Shown: in pieces, positions 16,828-24,931 of the stretch
How the letters are laid out: every line of letters starts with the position of its first letter
How positions within the stretch are numbered: the stretch's first letter is position 1
Source of the DNA: Synechococcus sp. BIOS-E4-1
GTDB taxonomy: Bacteria; Cyanobacteriota; Cyanobacteriia; PCC-6307; Cyanobiaceae
DNA: 64,000 nt
Reading direction: 5' to 3'
Assembly (NCBI RefSeq): GCF_014279995.1
Contig: NZ_CP047935.1
Location: forward strand, 1,089,243 to 1,153,242
Translations under genes and position numbers: made by a program
The notes under the pieces: model-generated
The model's input: only the letters and a program-made list of their open reading frames with translations
The model's database searches: none
Told to the model about the DNA's origin: nothing

Positions 16828-17055
16828 AAGCCTACGGTGGTTGAACCTGTAACAGCAGCTCCAGCCACGGCGGTGTTGTCGAGAGGCTTCTGAAGAACTT
16901 TCCGCAATGAATGGGCTCTCTTCGGGACTCCTTAAAGCGTTGCGGGGCGCAACCGGCTGGGCCTCTAAGAGATCAGGAAGGCCTGTTGGCCGGCACTGTC
17001 TTATTTCACAGCGGTAATCAGCTCTTCACCCGTGTTCCACACCCTGACCTGATCG

Positions 17056-17310
17056 TTATGGCTGTCGTGGTCGAGGCTTGTGCTCAGCGGTGGCCCATGT
17101 TGAGCGCAGGCCCGCAAGCACCTCCGTCATGGCATCGATGGCGAACTCATAAGCCAGGTTCTTCAGCCCTTTCTCTGGGTCGACTTCGAACGTGGCTTGT
17201 GAGACGGGGAGTCGATCCAGAAACACATCTCGTTTGTCATAACGACCGGCCTACTCTTCGTTTAGGGTTTGGCCTTCACCCAGATGGATCGCCACTTGCT
17301 CGAACGGCAT
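17056..17310 (-). pseudogene. decayed hypothetical gene with in-frame stop
   Basis: The minus strand reads MPFEQVAIHLGEGQTLNEE, then a TAG at 17251-17253, then AGRYDKRDVFLDRLPVSQAT followed by FEVDPEKGLKNLAYEFAIDA and a stop after PRPRQP. The protein-like composition on both sides of the TAG argues for a single gene inactivated by one nonsense mutation. Function unknown. A plus-strand frame at 16911-17318 is its shadow. Confidence 0.55.
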
Positions 17311-17458
17311 TCCCTTAGCAGGACCTTCGACTCAGGCGTGCACGCGGTCAACGTCGCATAACAACGGCAGGCCTAAACACGCCCCGATCAGAAGGTTCTG
17401 GAGTTGGGGAAGCATCTTTATGCGGCTAAGCCAATGTTCGGATTTGCTGTGTAAAGGT

Positions 17459-18388
17459 TCAGTTGCCCACTGCCTGGTTTGCCGACAACCCCCGAATCAA
17501 AAGGTCGACGTTGTGACGCTGCAGCTTCAGCAGTGATGAAGCTGGTCCATCTTCAGTTGAGAGAGAGTCCACATAGAAGGTCCCGCCAAAACGAGCACCA
17601 GATTCGGCTGCTACTTGTCTCTGATTTTTGTCACTTACTGTGCTTTCACAGAAGATCGCTGGGATCTGACGATCGCGCACGGTGTCGATCAAACGCGCCA
17701 TGCGTTTTGGTGTTACCTGGCTTTCAGCATTTACAGGCCATAGGTAAGCCTCATCAAGGCCGTAATCGCTGGCTAGATAGGTAAAGGCTCCCTCGCAACT
17801 CACCAACACACGGCGCTTTTTTGGAAGCGTTGCGAGTGCGGCCCGCAACTCCTGGTCGAGCTGATTCAGTTTCTGCTTGTAGGAGGAGGCGTTGGTAGCG
17901 AATTCATCAGCTCCTGCCGGATCCAGCTCGCGGAACGCTTGCTCGAGGCGATCCACGTAGGCCATCGTGCGCTGGGGCGACATCCAGGCATGGGGATTGG
18001 GCTTGCCCGCGTAGGCGTCCTCTTCGATCAGCAGCGGCTCCATGCCATCGGAGAGGGTCAGGGTGGGGATGTTGCCGGCGCTGGCGGTGAATTTCCTCGC
18101 CCAGAGCTCCAGCCCCAGCCCGTTCTCCACGATCAGATCAGCATCACTGGCCCGTTCGATGTCACTGGGCGTGGGCTGGTAGCCATGAATTTCCGACCCC
18201 GGCTTGACGATGGATCGAACGGTCAGGCGATCTCCCGCCACGTTGCGGGCCAGGTCGGCCAGCACCGTGAAGGTGGTGAGTACAACAGGCTTTCCAGTGT
18301 TGGCTTGGTCTTGGTTGGCGCCTTGGCGACATCCACTACTGATCAGCGCCAGCAATACAAGGGTTAGACCTGCGCCGATGCGAAGCAA
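17459..18388 (-). CDS. MntC-type manganese (or iron) ABC substrate-binding lipoprotein, orphan
   Basis: 309 residues. Lipobox LISSGC (about 15-20). The four ligand positions fit the manganese-type cluster A-I proteins: His in EIHGYQPTPSD, His in NPHAWMSP, Glu in CESTVSD and Asp in YVDSLS. There is no His-rich loop, in contrast to the znuA at 14190. No permease or ATPase gene accompanies it, so it must use components encoded elsewhere. A TTG start is used. It is cargo of the inserted element. Confidence 0.8.
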   Translation of the reverse strand: MLRIGAGLTLVLLALISSGCRQGANQDQANTGKPVVLTTFTVLADLARNVAGDRLTVRSIVKPGSEIHGYQPTPSDIERASDADLIVENGLGLELWARKFTASAGNIPTLTLSDGMEPLLIEEDAYAGKPNPHAWMSPQRTMAYVDRLEQAFRELDPAGADEFATNASSYKQKLNQLDQELRAALATLPKKRRVLVSCEGAFTYLASDYGLDEAYLWPVNAESQVTPKRMARLIDTVRDRQIPAIFCESTVSDKNQRQVAAESGARFGGTFYVDSLSTEDGPASSLLKLQRHNVDLLIRGLSANQAVGN

Positions 18389-18489
18389 GAGAGTTTTGGC
18401 GGAGAGGCTGAAACCTTATGAGATGGAGCGTGCAGTTAGCAGCTTTTCCATTGGTTGGTAGCACTTGCTGCAGCGATCAGTAGTATGAG

Positions 18490-18613
18490 GGGTCTGGTTT
18501 CAGCGGGGATCAGCCGCTGAAGGAAACGGGGAAAGAACGGTGAGAATCCGTCGCTGTCCCGCAGCTGTGAAACGTCGGCTCGCTGCCCACGTCAGTCAGA
18601 ACGCCCGCCAGGA
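18490..18613 (+). promoter_or_regulatory. cobalamin (B12) riboswitch
   Basis: Shows the conserved blocks in order: GGGGAAAGAACGGTGAGAAT with TCC after it (about 18530-18551), CTGTCCCGCAGCTGTGA (about 18553-18569) and the B12 box AGTCAGAACGCCCGCC (about 18595-18610). It lies 20-30 nt upstream of the hupE ATG, where the riboswitch could control translation. Adenosylcobalamin or a relative would repress the cobalt transporter downstream. Confidence 0.9.
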
Positions 18614-18633
18614 TTCCAAACGACGCGGATCGT

Positions 18634-19269
18634 ATGAATGCTTTGACGAAAGCCAGCCCCCTGCTGCGGGCTGGTGTGATTTCCACAGCGGGATTAGTCG
18701 GCCTTTCCCTGTTCAGTCCAGCCCATGCCCATCACCCCTTCGGGATGGGAGACAGCACAGACCTTTCGGCTCTGCAGGGATTGTTGAGTGGCATTGGTCA
18801 CCCCCTGTTGGGACCTGACCATCTGCTGTTTCTGCTGGCGATCGCCTTAATCGGCCTGCCGCGACCTCGCACATGGGTGCTCCCCTTGCTGGCCGCTGGC
18901 CTAGGGGGGAGTGTTCTGTCGCAGTTCATCCCCCTGCCGGATGCCGTGGCTCCCTGGGCTGAGGCGCTGGTGTCTCTCACCCTTGCGGCAGAGGGGTTGA
19001 TGGCTCTGTTCGCCATCCCTTCATTTCTTGTATTGCCACTAGTGGCCCTGCACGGTTTTCTGCTTGGCAGCACGATTGTGGGTGCCGAACCCACCCCTCT
19101 GGCGACCTATTTCCTGGGTCTTCTGATTGGCCAAGGCGCATTGCTGCTGGTGGTGACCAGTTGGTCCCAGTCCTTGCTGGAGCGCATCGGTGAACAGGGG
19201 CAACGCCTTGGTGCCGGCATCTGGATGGGCATCGGCATGGCCTTTGCCTGGGTGGCCCTGATCGACTGA
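18634..19269 (+). CDS. hupE: HupE/UreJ-family cobalt (or nickel) transporter under B12 control
   Basis: 211 residues. Signal-like first segment, then HAHHPFGMGD with metal-binding His residues right after it, and the family motif GHPLLGPDHLLFLLAIAL. About six to seven membrane helices. HupE/UreJ proteins carry nickel or cobalt; a B12 riboswitch directly upstream indicates cobalt supply for cobalamin. It ends before a strong terminator. Cargo of the inserted element. Confidence 0.85.
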   Translation: MNALTKASPLLRAGVISTAGLVGLSLFSPAHAHHPFGMGDSTDLSALQGLLSGIGHPLLGPDHLLFLLAIALIGLPRPRTWVLPLLAAGLGGSVLSQFIPLPDAVAPWAEALVSLTLAAEGLMALFAIPSFLVLPLVALHGFLLGSTIVGAEPTPLATYFLGLLIGQGALLLVVTSWSQSLLERIGEQGQRLGAGIWMGIGMAFAWVALID

Positions 19270-19297
19270 TCACGAGCAAGTCGTTTCACAGCTTCTG

Positions 19298-19326
19298 ACC
19301 TCAGAGATCACCTCTGGGGTTTTTTT
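19298..19326 (+). terminator. rho-independent terminator after hupE
   Basis: Stem ACCTCAGAG/CTCTGGGGT with a short loop (ATCAC) followed by six to seven T. It ends only 10 bp before the porin ATG at 19337. Confidence 0.85.
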
Positions 19327-19336
19327 ATTTGTACAA

Positions 19337-20903
19337 ATGAAAATTTTCAAGAAACTGCTGGTTGCTCCGGCCGCCCTGGGCCTTCTGGATCCTTTGGCTG
19401 CCGGTGCGACTGAAGTCAACGTTGCCGGTGTCGCTGACTACGCCTCAAGCTCTTCAAGGAGCAGCCTCGAGCAGGTCACCAGCATCACCCAGTTTTCTGA
19501 CGTTGATCCGACGGACTGGGCTTATCAGGCTCTGAGCAACCTGATCGAGCGCTACGGCTGCGTCGCTGGCTACCCCAACGGCACCTACCGCGGCAACCGG
19601 GATGACCCGCTTTGAAGCGGCCGCACTGCTGAACGCCTGTCTCGATCGCATCACCGAAGTGACCGACGAGCTGAAGCGCCTGATGAAGGAGTTCGAGAAG
19701 GAACTCGCCATCGTCAAGGACCGTGTGGACGGTCTGGAAGCTCGCGTGGGTGAACTGGCAGCAACCCAGTTCTCCACCACCACCAAGCTCTCTGGCTTGG
19801 CGACTTGGGTTGTCGGAGCGAATCGTTTCATGGGTTCCGCGACCCCGCTTCGCGCAGATAGCAATGCCGAGTTCGGCGGGACAGTTTTCAATTACGACCT
19901 GCAGTTGGCCCTGGAGACATCCTTTACCGGCAAGGATCAGCTGACGACCGTGCTGCGTTCTGGCAATTTCGACGGAGACGGCAACGTTTTCGGCAGTGGG
20001 GGGCCGTCGGGTTTGGCCACCCTGGATACCGCGTTCCAGGAGGGTGATCAACCGAATCAACTGGTGATCGACAAGCTCTTCTATTCCTTCCCCATTGGGG
20101 AGTCCCTCACGATCACCGCAGGTCCCTACGTCGGGCAGGAAGACATGCTCGCGATCTGGCCGAGCGTGTATCTCAGTGATCCGATTCTCGATGCGGTGAC
20201 GCTCAATGGAGCACCTGGCGCTTACAACAAGAACCTGGGGGCAGGGGCAGGCATCTCGTGGTCTGATTCCAGTGGCTTCCGTGCTTCCGCTAACTACGTT
20301 GCGGCCAATGGGGCAGCCAGCGACACGCGCGAAGGTGGTTTCGCGACTGACAACGCAGCGGGTACCGGCACGGTTCAATTGGGCTGGGAGGGTGAAGGTT
20401 GGAATCTCGCCGCGATCTACTCCCAGATCCAGAACGGGCATGACTTGATCGCCTATGCCACCCCGTTTACGCAGGAATCGCTGAGCCCCCGAGGTGTCAC
20501 TCACGCCTTTGGTCTGGGTGGATCCTGGGCACCGGAAGAGAGTGGTTGGGTTCCTTCGGTGAGCGTCGGTTGGGGATTCAACAGCAGTGAGACCGACAAC
20601 AGCGGTGAGGTGAGCAGCAGTCAGTCCTGGACGGTGGGACTGGAGTGGAACGACGTGTTCATGGCGGGAAACAATGCAGGTATGGCTGTGGGCCAACCCG
20701 TCTTTGCGACCGATCTGCGCGGTGGCGATACCCCGGCCGATGGTCAGTTCATCTGGGAGTGGTGGTACCAGTTCCAGGTGACCGACAACATCAGCGTCAC
20801 CCCGGCGCTGTTCTATCTGTCGCGACCTATGGGCGAGCTCACACCGGACGGTTCAACCTTCCAGCAACTGGGCGGTCTGATCAAGACGACATTCGTCTTC
20901 TGA
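19337..20903 (+). pseudogene. SLH-domain outer-membrane porin (SomA/iron-uptake-porin type), frameshifted
   Basis: The first frame (19337-19615) encodes a signal peptide and the SLH domain (DVDPTDWAYQALSNLIERYG, then GYPNGTYRGNR). The rest of the SLH domain, a coiled coil (about LKRLMKEFEKELAIVKDRVD) and the OprB-like barrel ending in KTTFVF continue in another frame from 19602. Family members read GNRAMTRFEAAALL; here two bases are missing between Arg and Met (CGGGATGACC). No ribosome binding site or promoter fits in the 10 bp after the hupE terminator, so it is probably a pseudogene. A sequencing error could explain the frameshift but not the missing leader. Confidence 0.8.
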
Positions 20904-21037
20904 ACTAGGGAGCCTCGGCTCCAGAGAACTTCAGGGCAGAACGCCGGAGGTTTTCTGGAGCCAGATGGCGCCGACGGGAACCAGCTTCAAGAACCTCTGA
21001 TGCTGTGTTCACTCCAGCTTCCCGTCAAAAGCCTTCG
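20904..21037. other. hairpin-rich spacer after porin
   Basis: Contains GGAGCCTCGGCTCC (20910-20923), and CTCCAGAGAAC can pair with the later GTTTTCTGGAG. These are possible factor-assisted terminators; no T-tract follows. Confidence 0.35.
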
Positions 21038-21523
21038 TTAGTTCGAAAGATCTTCAAGTAGCCCTGCGACCCCAAGAGCCGTCGCCTCGATGTTCATGGC
21101 ACCCTCCAAGGCCTTGCAAGCCGCGGCCATTACAGAAGAAAGCTCACGCCCTTGGAGAACGGTGCCGGCTTCCAGGTGATGCCTGACGCTGCGCTCGACC
21201 ATCGCCAGTAGCTCCTCAGCTCGATCTCCAACGGAGCGAGCTCGTGCGAGCTGCTCTTGACGGAACGTCTCAAGCTGGTGTTTGTAGCGCTCAAGATCCT
21301 CCTTCGTTCGTGCTTCTGATGCCTGCTTAAGCATCCCTGAGTCGTAGTCAGCCAGACGCTCGACCCAGTTCCACTGTTCTCCTCGTCGGCGCAGGGTCGA
21401 TTCGGAACACCCCACAAAATCTGCTGTCTGACTGAACTGGCGAGTGGGGCCGAAGTCTCGATGGAGCAGGAGCTGCTCGAAGGCATCTGCGGGCTCACCA
21501 GGGAGTTGTGGGAAAGAGTTCAT
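21038..21523 (-). CDS. terminase-small-subunit-like DNA-binding protein
   Basis: About 161 residues from the ATG at 21523. The N-terminal helix-turn-helix region RQFSQTADFVGCSESTLRRR followed by QWNWVERLADYD is typical of phage small terminases and related mobile-element proteins. Long helices follow (about 90-130). In phage satellites a small terminase redirects packaging of helper phage particles to the satellite genome. That role is inferred; a plain DNA-binding regulator is possible. Confidence 0.55.
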   Translation of the reverse strand: MNSFPQLPGEPADAFEQLLLHRDFGPTRQFSQTADFVGCSESTLRRRGEQWNWVERLADYDSGMLKQASEARTKEDLERYKHQLETFRQEQLARARSVGDRAEELLAMVERSVRHHLEAGTVLQGRELSSVMAAACKALEGAMNIEATALGVAGLLEDLSN

Positions 21524-22064
21524 CGACTTGCGCGCTTTCCAACAGGCTTCCAACGGGCTTCAAGCAGCGTCATCGAGCTTCATCCGGAAGAACCAAACCC
21601 TTCGGATCGGTGGTGACTTTGTAGCTGCTCAGAGTGATCTAGCGGGCAGCATTCCCAGCGCAGTGGACGTCCTCCAGTCGCCTCCCACTGCCTCTCGATG
21701 AAGGCTCTACGCCTTCTCTCCATCCATCCTGAGGATCTATTGGGTTGGCTTTTGTAGGAGGAATCAAGATCGGTTCTAAAGGAAGCCAATAGAGAGATGT
21801 AACTACTCCAGGCTTCCGGTTGTTATCGATATTCCGTATGAACCTGAACAAGCGCGGGTAACTTGAAGGGTTGGCATTTCGAGGTGGTTGTCACCGCTTC
21901 GGAACACTTGCAACGAGAACAACAACTGCTCTCTTGCCACTTCTGTGGCGAACTTAAACAACCTCAGGAGTAGCTCCCTGAGCCGGATAGCCACCTCGTT
22001 TGGGTTCATTGGCCCTGTGTGTGCGAGGTGGTCGATCCGGACCTTCCACACACACACAAACCCA
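21524..22064. other. possible replication origin region
   Basis: About 540 bp between two divergent genes with no convincing coding frame. The 8-mer CGAGGTGG occurs at 21880-21887 and 22024-22031, and its inverse CCACCTCG at 21991-21998, all within 190 bp of the replication-protein start. Short repeats next to a Rep gene are consistent with Rep-binding iterons. A frame upstream of the Rep ATG (from 21888) overlaps these repeats and was not taken as coding. Confidence 0.35.
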
Positions 22065-24776
22065 ATGCGCAAGAACTTTCAGGGTCACAGGCCCCACTCA
22101 ACTAAGCAGCTCAGAGCCGAGCTAGCTATCCACCACCTGATCGATCAAGACGATTACGTCCGCGGGACCATCACCCTCGGTGCTGATGAAGGCTGGCGTG
22201 AAGCGCTCGACCGCAAGGCGCGGGAACGTATAAGAGCGGCCAAGAACAACCCTGACCTACGCCCTAACGAGGTCGCATGCGAGGAACGATCCATCACTCG
22301 CAAAACGAACCACAGGTTCCGAGAAACTCCGCCCGAGAACTGGAACATCTACAGCGTCGGGATGACAAACAAAGGCGTACTCCTGAGCGGCCTGCACTTT
22401 GCAGGTCAACGCAAGCACCCCAGCATCCGCACCCGAGAGAAGGGTGAAGTTCGTTTCGACAGCACCGGCACCATGGTGAAGGTCTACCTCCCGCCGCTGA
22501 CGTGGGAGTACGCCATGCACCTGCTGGATCATCACGGGTTCATCTGCACTCGAGAGGAGTACACCCCGGAGATGGCATGGCAGTTCATCTTCAGCAACCC
22601 GGCGGTCCCCATCTGGGTCGAGGAATCGGCCCTCAAGGCGATTTCGGCGACCTCCCATGGTCAGCTCGCCGTCGGCATTAACGGCATCAACTCCGCAGGA
22701 CAGAAGACCCGCTCAGATCGCCTACGTGTGCCCCTGCGGGAGCTCGCCAAGGGTGGCCGTCGGATGATTGTCAGGTTTGACAACGGCAGCAACTCAGAGC
22801 GCGCTGCGCAACGTCTGGCAGGGCAGCTAAAGCGAGCCGGAGCTGATGCCAACTGGTTCACCTGGCTCGATCCAGGGAAGGCCAAGACGGACGACTACTT
22901 CGCTGCGAAAGGGAAGGCGCTTGTCGCCGGGACTTTCGACCGCTCAACGGATCAAACCGACAGTTTCAATCCGAACGAGGACGAGAAGGGCCACTACGCG
23001 CGGCTCAAAGGCAGCTGGCGCACAACCACCATCGATCGCGAGTTCGAACCGATGGACCTGGTCAGGGCACAGAAGAAAAGCCGTGTGATCGCCCTTGAGG
23101 GACCCACAGGGACCGGGAAGACGAAGGCCTCAGTTGGTGCCATCGCCCTGATGGAGCAGGCCCTTGGGCGCAAGGTCATCGTGATGGGCCTGTATCACCG
23201 CGCGTCGCTGGTTCATAAAGGCTCTAGTGAGTTCGGTGTCAGGGATCTCAGCTCGCCCATCGGCACGTTTGAACGTGAACGGGGCGCACTAAGGGACGGT
23301 CTGTTCTGTTGCTGTGAATCCATCAAGAAGGACAGCGGCGAATGGGACCTCTTGAAGTGGAGTCATGAGCTGGAGGAGAACCTCAGGCCAGCCGTGCTGT
23401 TCCTTGATGAGCTCACCCAGGCGGCTTTCCACCTGTTGCTGGCCGGCACCGACGCCATGACGAAGGTGAGACGCGAGGCCATCAAGGCCATTGAACGGTT
23501 GATCCGCAACCCAGAGGTCACCGTCATCGCTGCTGAGGCTGGTATCGGCGACATCGAGCTGGAATGGCTGCAGGCGCTGTCTGGCGTGCAACCCCACGTC
23601 ATCAATACGACCTTCCGCCGGCGGTCCGAGCTCTTCTGTGGCGACGCCACTGCCGACAACATCGACAAGCTCCAACAGCTGTGCGGACAGACCATCGATC
23701 GAGGTCAACAGGTCTGGCTCTCGATGGGAGAGGCCGAATCACTGAAGAAATTCAGTGCTCCTTTCCCTCGCAGCTTCCTGATCCATGGCGAGAACTCCAA
23801 GACACTGGAAGTCGCTGAGTTGATGTCCAACACCAATTCCGTCGCAGGTCAGTTCTCCCTGGTCGGATACAGCCCGTCCGTGGTGTCTGGCATCTCATAC
23901 GAGGCCTCAACCGTTGGCATCGCTGCATGTGTGCAGCAGTTCGCGATGGGCCCTCAGGACGCCATGCAGGCCGTCGCCAGGGCACGCAGCGCAGAGCGGC
24001 GCATCATGCTGTCGCCTGTCAGGACACCGAAGGCGACCACTGGAACTGGGCGGACATCACCAGAAGAGGTCAGTCGTGCCAGGTTCGCTGCGATCGATCC
24101 GACGATGCAGGAGCTGTACCGGGAGCACCTATCGAGCGTTGACCCGGCGACCGTGCGCTATTCAGTCGCCCTTGAAGCTCGAGTCAATTACGAGGCCATC
24201 CATAACGATCACGTCCTCGCCTGTCGCTTGAAGGACCAGGGCTACACGCTCCGGTCGTTCGATGAGCTGGTCAGCGATAACGCCGTTGTCATTCCGAAGG
24301 CTCAGCGGGATAAACAGACAAAACAGGATGAACTGAGCCGTCGGACACAGCTGATCCATGAGGTCATGACTGGTCAGAAGACAATTGTCCAGGCCAGCTC
24401 AGAGGCCAACAGGGAAACCAAGGAAGGCACCTGGGTAGACCTGGGAGCAGTAGACCCCAGCAATGCCTATGAGTGGCTACTGCGCGTCAGGGTGCATGAC
24501 CTGGTCGCTGCAGGGTCATTCACTGTCGATAGCGCTGAGTTCCGCGCGATGGCAGCAGAGGTGCAGAGCCTCGACAAGCACCAGGCACGGCAGCTGCGAG
24601 ACGTCCTCGGTGGCCGCGTCACCATCCCTGGACCAGACGACGACGTCCCCGCAACGTTCGCCAAGGCGTTGCTCAAGGTGGCGGGGTTCACCACCCAGAG
24701 GCAGAGGTTCCGGGTTGATGGCGTCCGTACCTACCGCTTTGAGGTGGTCGCGTTGGAGCTGTCCCCGTTCTTGTAG
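22065..24776 (+). CDS. CyRepA1/DUF3854-type plasmid replication protein (Toprim-helicase)
   Basis: About 903 residues from the ATG at 22065. The N-terminal half holds a DUF3854 Toprim-like region (PIWVEESALKAISATSHGQL; RMIVRFDNGSN). The C-terminal half has Walker A LEGPTGTGKTKAS (about 345) and Walker B VLFLDELTQ (about 447), like superfamily 2 origin-binding helicases. This layout is that of the CyRepA1 family of cyanobacterial plasmid replication proteins. Finding it inside an integrated element suggests the excised circle can replicate. Family naming rests on recalled domain architecture. Confidence 0.7.
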   Translation: MRKNFQGHRPHSTKQLRAELAIHHLIDQDDYVRGTITLGADEGWREALDRKARERIRAAKNNPDLRPNEVACEERSITRKTNHRFRETPPENWNIYSVGMTNKGVLLSGLHFAGQRKHPSIRTREKGEVRFDSTGTMVKVYLPPLTWEYAMHLLDHHGFICTREEYTPEMAWQFIFSNPAVPIWVEESALKAISATSHGQLAVGINGINSAGQKTRSDRLRVPLRELAKGGRRMIVRFDNGSNSERAAQRLAGQLKRAGADANWFTWLDPGKAKTDDYFAAKGKALVAGTFDRSTDQTDSFNPNEDEKGHYARLKGSWRTTTIDREFEPMDLVRAQKKSRVIALEGPTGTGKTKASVGAIALMEQALGRKVIVMGLYHRASLVHKGSSEFGVRDLSSPIGTFERERGALRDGLFCCCESIKKDSGEWDLLKWSHELEENLRPAVLFLDELTQAAFHLLLAGTDAMTKVRREAIKAIERLIRNPEVTVIAAEAGIGDIELEWLQALSGVQPHVINTTFRRRSELFCGDATADNIDKLQQLCGQTIDRGQQVWLSMGEAESLKKFSAPFPRSFLIHGENSKTLEVAELMSNTNSVAGQFSLVGYSPSVVSGISYEASTVGIAACVQQFAMGPQDAMQAVARARSAERRIMLSPVRTPKATTGTGRTSPEEVSRARFAAIDPTMQELYREHLSSVDPATVRYSVALEARVNYEAIHNDHVLACRLKDQGYTLRSFDELVSDNAVVIPKAQRDKQTKQDELSRRTQLIHEVMTGQKTIVQASSEANRETKEGTWVDLGAVDPSNAYEWLLRVRVHDLVAAGSFTVDSAEFRAMAAEVQSLDKHQARQLRDVLGGRVTIPGPDDDVPATFAKALLKVAGFTTQRQRFRVDGVRTYRFEVVALELSPFL

Positions 24777-24808
24777 TGGGGTAGATAGATCCACACACCC
24801 CACTACAA
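24771..24808. terminator. hairpin overlapping the Rep stop codon
   Basis: Perfect 12-bp inverted repeat TTGTAGTGGGGT / ACCCCACTACAA with a 14-nt loop. The left arm contains the TAG stop. No T-run follows, so it may be a bidirectional or atypical terminator between the convergent Rep and integrase genes. Confidence 0.55.
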
Positions 24809-24931
24809 TAATGGGGCAACGTCCAGCATCTTTCCAGTCCATATCCTCGCCACACTCAGCTCAAACCAAAGAGGACTGTTAATAGCTCAAACACAGCGCG
24901 TTAAGGGACCTGCTGAAGCTCACGCTTGTTT

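Noticed and set aside
16911-17318. 135-codon plus-strand frame
   Set aside because: Antisense to the decayed minus-strand gene at 17056-17310 and without family features.
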